Shown: positions 1 through 8,701 of the stretch, piece by piece
Layout: every line of letters starts with the position of its first letter
How positions within the stretch are numbered: position 1 is the stretch's first letter
Source of the DNA: Hyphomicrobiaceae bacterium
Lineage (GTDB): Bacteria; Pseudomonadota; Alphaproteobacteria; Rhizobiales; Hyphomicrobiaceae
Assembly: GCA_023384095.1 (NCBI GenBank)
Contig: JAHDXT010000034.1
Location: 1-41,697 of the forward strand
Reading direction: 5' to 3'
Length of the DNA: 41,697 bases
Notes under the pieces: generated by a model
What the model saw: the letters and a program-made list of their open reading frames with translations, nothing else
What the model was told of the DNA's origin: nothing
Databases searched by the model: none
Position numbers and translations under genes: made by a program

Positions 1-180
1 TCCACTGGTGGCCGCATCAGAGCAAAATGAAGTAATCACGCGGAGACGGTATGAAACGGCGATCTGGAAAAAAGTAAGTATGCGCGCTTCACGTCTCGAC
101 CACAGATTCGTTGCGCCCGCGATCGAACGGAATGCCCAACCCCTCGCGGCGCGGCTGTGCGCGACGGCTCTGCCGGCCGG
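1..180. other. left-edge non-coding stretch
   Basis: I see no convincing gene here. The only open frame (about 76 codons, plus strand) is rich in Arg and Ala, has no recognisable motif and runs into the 3' end of the minus-strand nucleotidase gene. The first ~90 bases are richer in A and T than the rest of the window, so the segment may hold a promoter or terminator for a gene beyond the left edge, but nothing specific can be pointed to. Confidence 0.4.
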
Positions 181-927
181 TCAGGGGGCGGGCGGGACGG
201 TGCGCTCCAGGAAGGCGGCGAGGTCCTCGGTCATGTGATGGACGTGCCCGGGCGGCTCGCTCCACTGGCGGATCCTGAGCTGGATCGGGTGGTCGTAGTA
301 GCTCGAATGGACGAGCACGGTCGTCATGCCGAGCTCGTGCGGCGCCTCCAGGTTGTGCGGCATGTCCTCGAACATGGCGGCCGACCGCGGCGCGACGCCG
401 TGCCGGCGCACCATTCGGTCGAAGGCGTCGGGCTGCGGCTTGGGCACGTACTCGCAGGCGGCGATGTCGCAGATGTCCTCGAAGTGGTGCAGCACGCCGA
501 GCTTGGCCGCCACGCGCTCGGCATGCCGGCGCGAGCCGTTGGTGAAGATCAGCCGCCGCCCGGGCAGCCGGGCGATCGCCGCCGCCAGCCTGGGATGATC
601 CGGCACCACCGACAGGTCGATGTCGTGCACGTAGTCGAGGAATGCCGTCGGGTCGAGCTTGTGCACCTGCATCAGCCCGGACAGCGTCGTTCCGTACTGC
701 CGGTAGTAGCTCTTCTGCAGATGGCGCGCGTAGGCGAACGGGACGCCGAGGTACTGTGCGATGAACTCGCCCATCCGCTGGTCGACTTGCGCGAACAGGT
801 TGCACTCTGCGGGGTAGAGCGTGTTGTCGAGGTCGAAGATCCAGGTGGATGTCGCTTCGAACCCGCGCCGGCCGCCGGCTGCGGCCGACCCGGCCCGGGC
901 CTCGGACTTGGCAGGATCGGCGCTCAT
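181..927 (-). CDS. HAD-family pyrimidine 5'-nucleotidase
   Basis: Predicted cytosolic HAD-superfamily phosphatase of the pyrimidine 5'-nucleotidase type (248 aa), which removes phosphate from UMP/CMP-like nucleotides. Motif I is [10 protein letters not shown] (nucleophile D32, acid/base D34). Motif II is IFTNGS, and the Lys and acidic motifs appear as KPQPDAF and [12 protein letters not shown] small helical cap sits between motifs I and II. I chose the ATG at 927 because it forms an ATGA overlap with the argB stop and the conserved part begins soon after; the frame is open about 25 codons further upstream, but that extension is Arg-rich junk. The overlap implies one transcript with argB, an arrangement common in Hyphomicrobiales. 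Substrate specificity is inferred from the family only. Confidence 0.88.
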   Translation of the reverse strand: MSADPAKSEARAGSAAAGGRRGFEATSTWIFDLDNTLYPAECNLFAQVDQRMGEFIAQYLGVPFAYARHLQKSYYRQYGTTLSGLMQVHKLDPTAFLDYVHDIDLSVVPDHPRLAAAIARLPGRRLIFTNGSRRHAERVAAKLGVLHHFEDICDIAACEYVPKPQPDAFDRMVRRHGVAPRSAAMFEDMPHNLEAPHELGMTTVLVHSSYYDHPIQLRIRQWSEPPGHVHHMTEDLAAFLERTVPPAP

Positions 928-1868
928 CGCGGGGCTGCCTCCTGCGCCGTCCCCACCAGGGTGCCGACGCCGTGCTCGGTGAACAGCTCGAGCAGCACGC
1001 AATGCGGAACCCTGCCGTCGATGATGACGACGGCCTCGACACCCGCCTCGACGACCTCGATGCAGCCCTCGACTTTGGGGATCATGCCGCCCGTGATGGT
1101 GCCCTTGCGGATCAGTTTGCGCGCCTCGTCCACACTGAGCTCGGGGATCAGCCTCTTGTCCTTGTCGAGCACCCCTTCCACGTCGGTGAGCAGCAACAGC
1201 CGCTTCGCCTTCATCTTCGCGGCCAGTGCGCTGGCGAACGTGTCGGCGTTGATGTTGAGGGTATGGCCGTCGCGGCTGACGCCAACCGGGGCGATGACGG
1301 GGATCAGGTCGGAGCTGGAGATGACGTCGACGATGTGCGGATCGACCTCCTCCGGATCGCCGACATAGCCGATATCGACCGCCTTCATGAGGTTCGATTC
1401 CGGGTCCGGCATCTCGGTGATGCGCCTGGCGATCATCAGGTTGGCGTCTTTGCCGCAGATGCCGACCGCCTTGCCGCCCTGGCGGTTGATGGCGGAGACG
1501 ATCTCCTTGTTGATGGCGCCAGCCAGCACCATCTCGACCACCTCCACCGTCGGCTTGTCCGTCACCCTGAGGCCGTTGACGAACTCGGATTTGATCGCGA
1601 GCTTCTTCAGCATGGCCGCGATCTGCGGGCCGCCGCCGTGCACCACGATGGGGTTCACGCCCGACAGCTTCAGGTAGACGATGTCCTGCGCGAAGGCATT
1701 CGCCAGCGCCTCGTCTCCCATCGCATGGCCGCCGAACTTGATGACGACGGTCTGGTTGTCGTAGCGCTGCAGATAGGGCAGCGCCTCGGCCAGGATCCGC
1801 GCCTTGGAATGGGCCGAGGCGGCGCCCCGCGCGCCCGGCTCCTGCGGCTTCTCGGCTCTTCCTGTCAT
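924..1868 (-). CDS. argB: acetylglutamate kinase
   Basis: Acetylglutamate kinase (314 aa), the second step of arginine biosynthesis: it phosphorylates N-acetyl-L-glutamate with ATP in the cytoplasm. Hallmarks of the amino-acid kinase fold are visible: [10 protein letters not shown] near the N-terminus (phosphate-binding Lys and Gly-Gly), [10 protein letters not shown] (acetylglutamate/ATP loop), FVNGLRVTD, and the C-terminal [10 protein letters not shown] and [10 protein letters not shown] segments. The N-terminal extension preceding [13 protein letters not shown] resembles the helix found in arginine-inhibited hexameric enzymes, so feedback inhibition by arginine is likely but inferred. The gene is the first of a two-gene unit with the HAD nucleotidase. 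It has its own promoter-like sequence, because the neighbouring gene at 2112 points the other way. Confidence 0.96.
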   Translation of the reverse strand: MTGRAEKPQEPGARGAASAHSKARILAEALPYLQRYDNQTVVIKFGGHAMGDEALANAFAQDIVYLKLSGVNPIVVHGGGPQIAAMLKKLAIKSEFVNGLRVTDKPTVEVVEMVLAGAINKEIVSAINRQGGKAVGICGKDANLMIARRITEMPDPESNLMKAVDIGYVGDPEEVDPHIVDVISSSDLIPVIAPVGVSRDGHTLNINADTFASALAAKMKAKRLLLLTDVEGVLDKDKRLIPELSVDEARKLIRKGTITGGMIPKVEGCIEVVEAGVEAVVIIDGRVPHCVLLELFTEHGVGTLVGTAQEAAPR

Positions 1869-1899
1869 GTAGATCGTTCCTCGCCCTCGGGCGGGTGCA

Positions 1900-1927
1900 G
1901 TTATAGCCGCTCGACGGTGGCCCTCAA
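1900..1927 (-). promoter_or_regulatory. probable sigma70-type promoter of argB
   Basis: Read on the minus strand, a -35 element TTGAGG (1922-1927) and a -10 element TATAAC (1900-1905) are separated by 16 bases. Transcription would start near 1893 and give a leader of about 25 nt before the argB ATG. It lies in the divergent gap shared with the Clp-N gene. Both hexamers differ from consensus by two bases or fewer; no experimental support. Confidence 0.45.
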
Positions 1928-2111
1928 CGGATTTCCCTCACAATCTGCGGTCACGATGCCCCGGGTCGCCGGCCGAGGCCCTTCCGAGGGTGCGGTCCGA
2001 GGGCTGATCGGCTAGAGTCGCCTCCTGAAGCGCGATGGCTTCCGGGCAGGAAAGCTCGACGTTCAGGGGTCCCGCATCGACGAGAAAGAAGGGGCCGGGA
2101 GGGAGTGGTGA

Positions 2112-3980
2112 ATGCCGCAATCGTTCGCCGAGTCTCTGAGCTGGGTGCCGAAATCGCGCGGCCTGGCGGCGACGCTTGCGCTGGCGTGCGACTATGCCAG
2201 GTCTCACCATGCCGTGACACTGGAGCATCTTCTCCTGGCGCTGCTGTCGGACGCCGACGCTTCGGCTGTCCTGCAGGCATGTAGCATCGACCTCGGCCGG
2301 CTGAACGCGGACGTCACGAGCTATCTCGCGGGCATGAGCGAATCCTTGCCGCCCGGCGCGCCGTCCGAGCCGGCCGCCTCCCCCGACCTGCTGCGCATCC
2401 TCGAGTATGCCTCGGCTGCCGCGCAGCAGAGCCGGCGCCGGGATGTCAATGGCGCCATCGTGCTGGCTGCCGTCGTCGGCGACGGGCGCAGCCCCTCAGC
2501 CAGCATGCTGCGTACCCAGGGGCTCACATTCGAGGAAGCTGTCAGGGCCCTGCAGAAGGCCAGCGCGGCTGGCCGTAGCGCCGGTCCGCCGCCTGCAGCC
2601 CCCGGGCCGAGCCCCGCCGCGCCGCCGCCGCGCCAAGCCGACGCGCAGGCGGCAGCCGAAGAGCTTCCACAGGGCATGGACCGGGCGTCTGCCCCGGCCT
2701 GGGAGGAAGGAGAGCGCGAGAGGCTTGGCGATCCGCGCCACGTGAACGGCGCGACCGGCCAGTCGACGGAGGAGATCCTTGCCACGGCGCGGCGGCGAGT
2801 TGACGCCGGGCGCACGGGCAGCCAGCAAACGACGGCCGCTCAAGCGAATGCGCCGGGTCCCGCGGAGCCCGGTGGCGCGCCCGAGCGACGGGAGCTCGAC
2901 CGGCACCAGCCCCAAGAGCCCGCGCTCCCGACTCCGTATGACGAGGCGCCTGAGGAAGAGGCACCGGCCCCGCCGGCGCGGCCCCCGGCGCCCGCTCCCG
3001 TGCCGCAACCGCCACGGGCGGCGAGACCGCGGCCGCGTGGCCCGGAGGACGACCCGGCCCCTCCTGGCGCGAGCTCCGCGCATCCACACGACCGCTACCG
3101 GCCGGATTGGTCGCCGGGACCGCCTGCCGGCGGCCATTATCATCAACAACAGCCGGCCCGCGGTCTGGAGCCGAGCCATCCGCCGGCCCCTCCTCCGCGC
3201 TCTCACCCGCTGCCGCGGCAGAATCCGCCACACGTCCACCCCGCGCCGTTGCCGCCGCGCTATCCGCCGGAGCCGCCGCGGCCCATGCCGATGCACGCGC
3301 CCTGGCCCGAGCCGCCGCCCCCTCCTCCCTTCCCGCCGGGCGCCGGCAATCGCGCGACGCCGGCTGCCGCCGCGCGGCCCTCTGCCGACGCCCGCAGGAA
3401 AGGCGCCGCGACCACGGAGCCGAGGCCGGGCACCCCTGTTTCGGCCGGACAGCTCGTCGAGAACATTCCGCGCACCATGACGGTCTGGCTGCCGGAGACC
3501 GTCGAGGTGCGCATCGCAAAAGCCGATGTGGCGGCGCTGGCGCAGGGGCTGCAGGGGGTCGGCGCCGCCTACCGGCACGACGTCGTCGTCACCAAGGCGA
3601 TGTCCGTCAGGCTGCGGGCGCCCAATGGCGGCTTCTGGATCGAGACAGCCTCGCCGGAGACGCAGTGGATCGAGAACACCCTGGGTCTCCTTTCCGACGA
3701 CTATGCCAGTTGGCGCTGGACGGTGACCCCGCGGAGGCGCGGCAAGGCCCGTCTGCAGCTCGTCGTCTCGGCGCGCACGGTGGGGGCGGACGGTCTGGCC
3801 GCCGAGACGGCTCTGCCGGACCAGGTGATCGAGGTGAAAGTCCGCACCAACTACGGGCGTACCGCCGTGCAGTGGGGCGGCTGGCTCGCGGCTGCCGTGG
3901 CCGGCGGCCTCCTCGCGAGGTTCGGCGAGGGGCTCTGGGAGGTCGGGCGCGCCATGCTGATCCAGCTCGGCGCCATCTGA
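2112..3980 (+). CDS. Clp-N domain, proline-rich, membrane-anchored protein of unknown function
   Basis: 622 aa. Residues ~1-150 look like a Clp N-terminal (Clp_N / Clp-R) double repeat: 'SRGLAATLALACDYAR' and 'VTLEHLLLALLSD', then a second copy around 'LRILEYASAAAQQS' and 'VNGAIVLAAVV'. Clp_N is the substrate/adaptor-binding module of ClpA/ClpB/ClpC, but no Walker A or AAA+ module follows. Residues ~160-450 are low-complexity and extremely rich in Pro, Ala and Arg. A conserved-looking C-terminal domain starts near residue 455 (MTVWLPETVEVRIAKADV) and contains SVRLRAPNGGFWIETASPE and SWRWTVTPRRRGKARLQL, which look beta-rich. A probable transmembrane helix lies near residues 585-604, with only a short tail after it. 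Strong ribosome site GGGAGGGAG just before the ATG. It sits on the opposite strand between engB and argB. I do not recognise the C-terminal domain, so function is unknown; a membrane-tethered recruiter for a Clp-type machine is a guess. Confidence 0.85.
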   Translation: MPQSFAESLSWVPKSRGLAATLALACDYARSHHAVTLEHLLLALLSDADASAVLQACSIDLGRLNADVTSYLAGMSESLPPGAPSEPAASPDLLRILEYASAAAQQSRRRDVNGAIVLAAVVGDGRSPSASMLRTQGLTFEEAVRALQKASAAGRSAGPPPAAPGPSPAAPPPRQADAQAAAEELPQGMDRASAPAWEEGERERLGDPRHVNGATGQSTEEILATARRRVDAGRTGSQQTTAAQANAPGPAEPGGAPERRELDRHQPQEPALPTPYDEAPEEEAPAPPARPPAPAPVPQPPRAARPRPRGPEDDPAPPGASSAHPHDRYRPDWSPGPPAGGHYHQQQPARGLEPSHPPAPPPRSHPLPRQNPPHVHPAPLPPRYPPEPPRPMPMHAPWPEPPPPPPFPPGAGNRATPAAAARPSADARRKGAATTEPRPGTPVSAGQLVENIPRTMTVWLPETVEVRIAKADVAALAQGLQGVGAAYRHDVVVTKAMSVRLRAPNGGFWIETASPETQWIENTLGLLSDDYASWRWTVTPRRRGKARLQLVVSARTVGADGLAAETALPDQVIEVKVRTNYGRTAVQWGGWLAAAVAGGLLARFGEGLWEVGRAMLIQLGAI

Positions 3981-3997
3981 CCGGTTGCGGGGCGCGG

Positions 3998-4690
3998 TCA
4001 GGCGCCGGACGGCAGGCAGAGCTCGGCGATGGTGCCGCGCAGGATTTCGATGCCGACGCCCTTCACGGCCGAGGTGACGATGACCTCGGGATAGGCCGCC
4101 GGGTGCGTGCCGAGGTCGCCTCGGGTGGCGGCGACCACCGCTTCGAGATGGCTGCGGCTCGTCTTGTCGGACTTGGTCAGCACGACCTGATAGGAGACCG
4201 CCGCCTCGTCGAGGAGGCTCATGATCTCGCGATCGGGCGGCTTCAGACCATGGCGCGCGTCGATCAGCAGAAAGACGCGCTTCAGCGTCGGACGGCCGCG
4301 AAGATAGTCCCGCACCAGCTCGATCCAGGTCTGCACCTTCTCCCTCGGCGCCTGGGCGAAGCCATAGCCCGGCAGATCGACCACGAACAGCGACACGTCG
4401 GGGGTCGCGAAGAAGTTGAGCTCCTGCGTGCGCCCCGGCGTGTTCGAGGTGCGGGCGAGCCCATGCTGGCCGACGAGCGCGTTGATGAGGCTCGACTTGC
4501 CGACGTTCGAGCGTCCCGCGAAGGCTATCTCGGGCCGGTCCGCCTCGGGCAGGAACTCGAAAGAGGGACTGCCGCGAACGAAGCTCCACGGCCGCGCGAA
4601 AAGCGATGCGCCGATGGCGAGCCACTCCCGGTCCGGCGTTTCGTGACCGGGCGGCTCGGCTCCTGACCCGCGCGGCGGTGGCTTTGCCAT
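3998..4690 (-). CDS. engB: ribosome biogenesis GTPase YihA/EngB
   Basis: TRAFAC-class small GTPase (230 aa) of the EngB/YihA/YsxC family, needed for assembly of the 50S ribosomal subunit. The G motifs are all present: G1 [10 protein letters not shown]3 DLPGYGFA, G4 TKSDK and G5 TSAVKG. The segment '[17 protein letters not shown]' contains the G2 threonine. The N-terminal ~40 residues, up to '[21 protein letters not shown]', form the usual leader before the G domain. It lies 47 bp downstream of yidC on the same strand and is very likely co-transcribed with it. It converges with the Clp-N gene, whose stop is only 17 bp away. Confidence 0.96.
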   Translation of the reverse strand: MAKPPPRGSGAEPPGHETPDREWLAIGASLFARPWSFVRGSPSFEFLPEADRPEIAFAGRSNVGKSSLINALVGQHGLARTSNTPGRTQELNFFATPDVSLFVVDLPGYGFAQAPREKVQTWIELVRDYLRGRPTLKRVFLLIDARHGLKPPDREIMSLLDEAAVSYQVVLTKSDKTSRSHLEAVVAATRGDLGTHPAAYPEVIVTSAVKGVGIEILRGTIAELCLPSGA

Positions 4691-4737
4691 TGCGGGCGTC
4701 TCCCTGCGTCCTGTCGAGGCGAGCCGCTATTTACTGC

Positions 4738-6783
4738 CTACCTCTTCGACCTGCGCGATCTGGCCTCGGCTTTACGTGAGGCGCGGCCAGGCGGTGGCAG
4801 CGTAGGCTTCTTGTCAGTTCCGTCCGTCACCGTATTGGCGGGCGCGCTCTCCATCTCGACGGCATCGCTCCCGGACTGGGCCGGCTGCGACGGCTCCGCG
4901 GCTGGCTTCGACGGGCTGGGTTTTACCGGCTTGACGACGGCCAGATTTCTGGCTTTGGCGTCCGTCTTGCCGGTCACGAGCGCGACGACCGGCGCAAGGT
5001 TCCGCTTCAGATTGGCCAAGATCGGCACATCGACTCCCTGCCGCTTCATGATGAGCCACTGCTGGGCGAGCGACAGGATGTTGTTCCAGGCCCAGTAGAT
5101 GACGAGGCCGGCCGGAAACGCCGCCAGCAGGAAGGTGAACAGCACCGGCATCCAGTTGAAGATCTTCTGCTGAATGGGATCCGGCTGCTGCGGGTTGAGC
5201 TGCATCTGCAGCCACATCGTGACGCCCATGATGAGAGGCCAGGCGCCGACGTGCAGGAACTCGGGGACGGCGAACGGCAGCAGCCCGAAGAGGTTGAAGA
5301 CGGACGTCGGGTCCGGGGCCGACAGATCCTGGATCCAGCCGAAGAACGGCGCGTGGCGCATGTCGATGGTGACGAACAGCACCTTGTAGAGCGCGAAGAA
5401 CACCGGAATCTGGATCAGGATCGGAAGGCAGCCCGCCAGCGGGTTGATCTTCTCCTTCTGGTAGAGCGCCATCAGCTCCTGCTGCTGGCGCATCTTGTCG
5501 TCCTTGAGGCGGTCCCGGATGCGCTCCATCTCGGGCTGCAGCTTCTTCATCTTCGCCATCGACTCGTAGGACTTGTTGGCGAGCGGGAAGAACGCCGCCT
5601 TGACGATCACGGTCACAGCCAGGATCGCCAGCCCGAAGTTGCCGAGCAGGCCATAGAGCCAGTCGATGAGATAGAACAGCGGCTTGGTGATGAAGTAGAA
5701 CCAGCCCCAGTCGATCAGCAGGTCGAACTGCTTGATGCCGAACGTGTCGGCATAGTGCTGGATGGCCGCGACCTGGCGGGCGCCGGCATAGAGCATGCCC
5801 TCGGCGCTCGCCTGGCCCCCCCCGGGGACGACGGTCGCCGGCAGCAGGTAATCGGTCTGGTAGGCTTCCGTCCGGCCCTCGGCGCTGGGCTGACCCGACA
5901 TCGTCGCCCGATAAGGCTCGGACTGGTTCGGGATCAGCGTCGAGGCCCAGTACTTGTCGGTGATGCCGAGCCAGCCGCCGGCCGCCTTTTCGACGATCGC
6001 GCCGCCGTTCTCTTTCAGCGCATCTGCATAGGAGATCTCGTGCAGCCCGGTTTCGCCGAGTACGCCGATCAGGCCCTCGTGCAGGATGTAGAAGCCTTGC
6101 ACCACGGGCGTTCCCTCGCGGCGCAGCCGGGCATAGGGATAGAGGGTGACGTCGGCCCCGGTCCTGTTCTCGACCGTATTCGTCACCTTGAACATGTAGC
6201 GGTCGTCGATGGAGATGCTGCGGCGAAAGATCAGGCCCTGCTCGTTGTCCCAGACGAGCGTGACCGGGCTGGCCGGGGTCAGCGGCCCGCCCTTCTCGAC
6301 CCGCCAGACGGTGTCGCGGCCGGGCAGCCGCACGGTCGCGCCGCCGGGCGCCACCCAGCCGTGCTCGGCGAAATAGGCGTTGGGACCCTCGGCCGGCGAC
6401 AGCAGTACGACGTTGGGGCTCGCCGGGTTGACGGTCTCCCGGTAGTGCTTCAGCACGAGATCGTCGATCCTGGCGCCCCTGAGCGCGATCGAGCCCCGCA
6501 CCGACGGGGTGTCGATCGCCACGCGCGGCGAGGCGGCGAGGGCGGCCTCGCGCGTGGGCGCGGCGGGGGCGATCGACGGCGCAGCCGTTCCCGGGGCGGC
6601 CGGGGCGGCGCCATCCGGGGCCGTCGCGCCGGGCGAGGGCGCCGTCTGAGTGGGTGCCGGCCGGGCCGCCTTATCCTGCTGCCGGGGCGTGCCGTAGAGC
6701 ATCTGCCAGCCCAGCAGGACCGCGATGGACAGGATGATCGCGATCAGCAGGTTCTTCTGGTTGTCGGGTTGTTGCGTCTGCAT
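4738..6783 (-). CDS. yidC: membrane protein insertase YidC (long, Gram-negative type)
   Basis: 681 aa Oxa1/Alb3/YidC-family insertase that integrates inner-membrane proteins alone or with SecYEG. The N-terminal membrane helix (IAIILSIAVLLGWQMLYG, residues ~14-31) is followed by a Pro/Ala-rich stretch and the large periplasmic beta-sandwich (~80-360). The conserved five-helix core begins near 'WFYFITKPLFYLIDWLYG'. It includes the cytoplasmic hairpin 'MAKMKKLQPEMERIRDRL' and 'INPLAGCLPILIQIPVFFAL'. The C-terminal tail is very basic (ending RKAEARSRRSKR), as expected for ribosome docking. The protein is longer than E. coli YidC (548 aa), mostly through the N-terminal linker and the Pro/Lys-rich tail. 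It lies between rnpA and engB; no yidD is present in the gap. Confidence 0.97.
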   Translation of the reverse strand: MQTQQPDNQKNLLIAIILSIAVLLGWQMLYGTPRQQDKAARPAPTQTAPSPGATAPDGAAPAAPGTAAPSIAPAAPTREAALAASPRVAIDTPSVRGSIALRGARIDDLVLKHYRETVNPASPNVVLLSPAEGPNAYFAEHGWVAPGGATVRLPGRDTVWRVEKGGPLTPASPVTLVWDNEQGLIFRRSISIDDRYMFKVTNTVENRTGADVTLYPYARLRREGTPVVQGFYILHEGLIGVLGETGLHEISYADALKENGGAIVEKAAGGWLGITDKYWASTLIPNQSEPYRATMSGQPSAEGRTEAYQTDYLLPATVVPGGGQASAEGMLYAGARQVAAIQHYADTFGIKQFDLLIDWGWFYFITKPLFYLIDWLYGLLGNFGLAILAVTVIVKAAFFPLANKSYESMAKMKKLQPEMERIRDRLKDDKMRQQQELMALYQKEKINPLAGCLPILIQIPVFFALYKVLFVTIDMRHAPFFGWIQDLSAPDPTSVFNLFGLLPFAVPEFLHVGAWPLIMGVTMWLQMQLNPQQPDPIQQKIFNWMPVLFTFLLAAFPAGLVIYWAWNNILSLAQQWLIMKRQGVDVPILANLKRNLAPVVALVTGKTDAKARNLAVVKPVKPSPSKPAAEPSQPAQSGSDAVEMESAPANTVTDGTDKKPTLPPPGRASRKAEARSRRSKR

Positions 6784-6897
6784 GGGCGTCTCGACTGGGG
6801 CCGTGCTCTCGGCACTATGGCTGATCGGGTGCGGCGTATGTGCCGCTTTTTCTCGCCCGCGGGAAGGCCCGTCAGGCCGCGACTGGTGGAATTCCGC

Positions 6898-7272
6898 TCA
6901 ACGGAGCCGTCTGGCCTCTGCTGCGCGATGAACGCGGGCCAGCGCCTGCGCGAGATCGGCCTTCAGCTCCGCATAGGGCCGGTCGACGGCGGCCGGCCGC
7001 GCAATGATCACGTAATCGACGCCAGGGTGGGCCAATGCCATCAACTCCCTGGCCGCCGCCTTGAGCCGCCGGCGTATCCGGTTGCGCACGACGGCCCTGC
7101 CGACCTTCTTGCTGACGGTAAAGCCGAGCCGCGCCCCCGGTGCTTCTCCGCCGGCTTCCGCGTCCCCGCCGGCGCGTGGCTTCGCCTCGACCACCAGTGC
7201 CGGCGTGCCCCACCGCGGGCCGCCCCTGACGCGGAGGAACTCCGCCCGCCGCTTGAGTGTCGTCAGCCCCAC
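6898..7272 (-). CDS. rnpA: ribonuclease P protein component
   Basis: Small basic protein (124 aa) that forms RNase P with the catalytic RNA and helps trim the 5' leader of pre-tRNAs. The RNR signature is visible as GRAVVRNRIRRRLKAAARE, and the start 'LTTLKRRAEFLRVRGG' is typical. A low-complexity insert (KPRAGGDAEAGGEAPGA) lies between the N-terminal strand and 'RLGFTVSKKVGR', making the protein slightly longer than the E. coli one. It follows rpmH by 60 bp and precedes yidC by 114 bp, the widely conserved rpmH-rnpA-yidC order. Confidence 0.94.
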   Translation of the reverse strand: MGLTTLKRRAEFLRVRGGPRWGTPALVVEAKPRAGGDAEAGGEAPGARLGFTVSKKVGRAVVRNRIRRRLKAAARELMALAHPGVDYVIIARPAAVDRPYAELKADLAQALARVHRAAEARRLR

Positions 7273-7332
7273 GGCGTGCTTCCACCTGGTGCGGGGCGTG
7301 CCGCAACGCGCCGCCGCCGGCGGCGTTCGCCA

Positions 7333-7467
7333 TCAGGCAGAGAGACGCTTGCGGCCCTTGGCCCGCCGGCGCGCGATGACCCTGGCACCACCGGCCGTGA
7401 GCATGCGCTTGCGGAAACCGTGGCGGCGCTTGCGGACGAGGCGGCTCGGCTGGTAGGTGCGTTTCAC
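7333..7467 (-). CDS. rpmH: 50S ribosomal protein L34 (GTG start)
   Basis: 44-residue ribosomal protein L34. The frame begins [18 protein letters not shown] and ends KGRKRLSA, matching the family from end to end. The start codon is GTG at 7465-7467 on the minus strand, directly after an ACGGAGAGAGAAC ribosome site; there is no ATG at this position. The product is nearly all basic residues, as expected for a protein buried in 23S rRNA. It is the first gene of the rpmH-rnpA-yidC-engB run and has a good promoter about 125 bp upstream. A length-cutoff gene search would miss it. Confidence 0.96.
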   Translation of the reverse strand: MKRTYQPSRLVRKRRHGFRKRMLTAGGARVIARRRAKGRKRLSA

Positions 7468-7912
7468 GTTCTCTCTCCGTATCGCAGTCGATCACGGGGC
7501 TGGCCGAGCGGAGAGGGCCCGAACGGCTCACCTCGTGCGCGTCACCCGAGCGGTCACGGCCACACCTGCCCTCGCGATCCCGAATTGGACCGGCGTGCTT
7601 ATAGGGGGAGGCTCGGCGCAAGTCAATTGCGCGGACCGGCCCTGAGCCGCCCCGCAGCGCCTCACGCCCTTTCAATTGATCTCGATGCAGTTCACTTATG
7701 CTTGAGGCCCAGTTTCATTTTCGCGCTCCGGCGAGCACCTTTGCGAGTGGCCTGCATGCAAGGTGCTCCAGCCCCGGCATCCAGCGGTCCAGAGGCCGCA
7801 TGCTGCAGTAGATCGGGGAAGACTAGATGAATGCCAACGTCTAACGCGGAATGCCGCGGACCTGGACTGCCGTTGCCCTGGGCAGGCCCGGCCGCCGTCG
7901 AGAGCCATTTCG
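7468..7912. other. divergent intergenic region between rpmH and the TVP38 gene
   Basis: This 445-bp gap separates minus-strand rpmH from plus-strand TVP38. Its left half carries the rpmH promoter (7598-7626) and leader. The right half should carry the promoter of the TVP38/flavoprotein pair, which I cannot place with confidence. Open frames here lack recognisable motifs. I see no cluster of DnaA boxes (TTATNCACA), so there is no sign that the replication origin lies here. Confidence 0.5.
7598..7626 (-). promoter_or_regulatory. sigma70-type promoter of rpmH-rnpA-yidC-engB
   Basis: On the minus strand a -35 element TTGACT (7621-7626) and a -10 element TATAAG (7598-7603) are separated by exactly 17 bases. 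Each hexamer differs from the TTGACA/TATAAT consensus at one position. Predicted transcription start is near 7590, giving a leader of about 125 nt before the rpmH GTG. It is the best promoter match I noticed in the window, as expected for a ribosomal protein gene. Confidence 0.7.
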
Positions 7913-8701
7913 ATGGACGATGAGGAGCATCAGCCGAGCTTCAGCGTCGGCCGCTGGCTGCCGCTGCTGATGCTGCTGGCCGCCATGGCGGCGGCATTCG
8001 GCATGGGCTGGCACAGCTATCTGACGTTCAAGACGATCGGCTTGAACCACGAGTCGTTGAAGTCATTCATCGAGGCCAATAAGGCCCTCGCCCTGCTGCT
8101 CTACGTACTGGGCTACGCCGCGGTCGTGGCGCTGTCGCTGCCGGGCGCCCTGGTGATGACCGTGGCGGGTGGACTGTTGTTCGGCTGGCAACTCGCGGCT
8201 CCGGCAACTGCGATTGCGGCCACTGTCGGTGCAACGATCGTGTTCTCCATCGCCCGCACCTCGCTCGGGGAGCCGCTGGCCGCCAAGGCGGGGCCATGGC
8301 TCGGCAGATTGCGGGAGGGATTCCAGGGGAACGCGCTCAGCTATCTCCTCTTCCTGCGCCTCGTCCCGGCCTTTCCGTTCTTCGTCGTGAACCTGGCGCC
8401 GGCCCTGCTCGGGGTGCCGCTGCGCACGTACGTGATCGCCACGTTCCTCGGCATCATCCCGGGTACGCTGGCCTTCTCCGTCGCGGGCTCGGGCCTCGCC
8501 AGCGTCATCGAGGCCCAGAACCGCCTCTACATGGCATGCCTCGCCAGGACCCCGGCCGCCTCAGAAGCCGACTGTCCCTATACCGTCGATACCAGCGCAC
8601 TGTTGACCCCCGAGCTGGTTGCCGCCTTTGTGCTCCTCGGTGTCGTCGCGCTGATTCCCGTCGCGGTCAGGAAATGGAGCAAGCGCCATGCAGAGGCATG
8701 A
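7913..8701 (+). CDS. TVP38/TMEM64 (DedA-like, SNARE-associated) membrane protein
   Basis: 262 aa integral membrane protein of the TVP38/TMEM64 family (VTT/DedA superfamily); relatives include flippase-like lipid scramblases. Several hydrophobic segments are visible. The family core runs from 'VALSLPGALVMTVAGGLLFG' to 'FLRLVPAFPFFVVNLAPALL' and 'TFLGIIPGTLAFSVAGSGL'. It contains the characteristic re-entrant loop with Arg-Leu-Val-Pro. A cysteine-containing loop (CLARTPAASEADCPY) precedes the last helix, LVAAFVLLGVVALIPVAV. I start at ATG 7913, which opens with an acidic leader MDDEEHQPSF; the frame extends 50 codons further upstream but without hydrophobic or conserved character. It overlaps the flavoprotein gene by 14 bp, so the two are translationally coupled. 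Substrate is unknown. Confidence 0.88.
   Translation: MDDEEHQPSFSVGRWLPLLMLLAAMAAAFGMGWHSYLTFKTIGLNHESLKSFIEANKALALLLYVLGYAAVVALSLPGALVMTVAGGLLFGWQLAAPATAIAATVGATIVFSIARTSLGEPLAAKAGPWLGRLREGFQGNALSYLLFLRLVPAFPFFVVNLAPALLGVPLRTYVIATFLGIIPGTLAFSVAGSGLASVIEAQNRLYMACLARTPAASEADCPYTVDTSALLTPELVAAFVLLGVVALIPVAVRKWSKRHAEA

Noticed and set aside
7676-7689. TTGATCTCGATGCA as a second FNR/FixK operator before the TVP38 gene
   Set aside because: Only the left half-site is intact; the right half (ATGCA instead of ATCAA) has two mismatches. It also lies more than 220 bp before the start codon.
5251-7830. Very long plus-strand open frame opposite yidC and rnpA
   Set aside because: It is antisense to well-recognised genes, has Arg/His/Gly/Asp-rich composition typical of reverse-complement high-GC coding DNA, and shows no family motif. 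The same applies to long frames opposite hyuA (17111-19129), phaC (19124-21088), the LonH-type gene (30328-32226) and pstC (36471-37949).
7333-7912. Replication origin next to rpmH
   Set aside because: In many bacteria oriC lies by dnaA-rpmH, but there is no dnaA gene and I see no cluster of DnaA boxes; alphaproteobacteria usually place it elsewhere.
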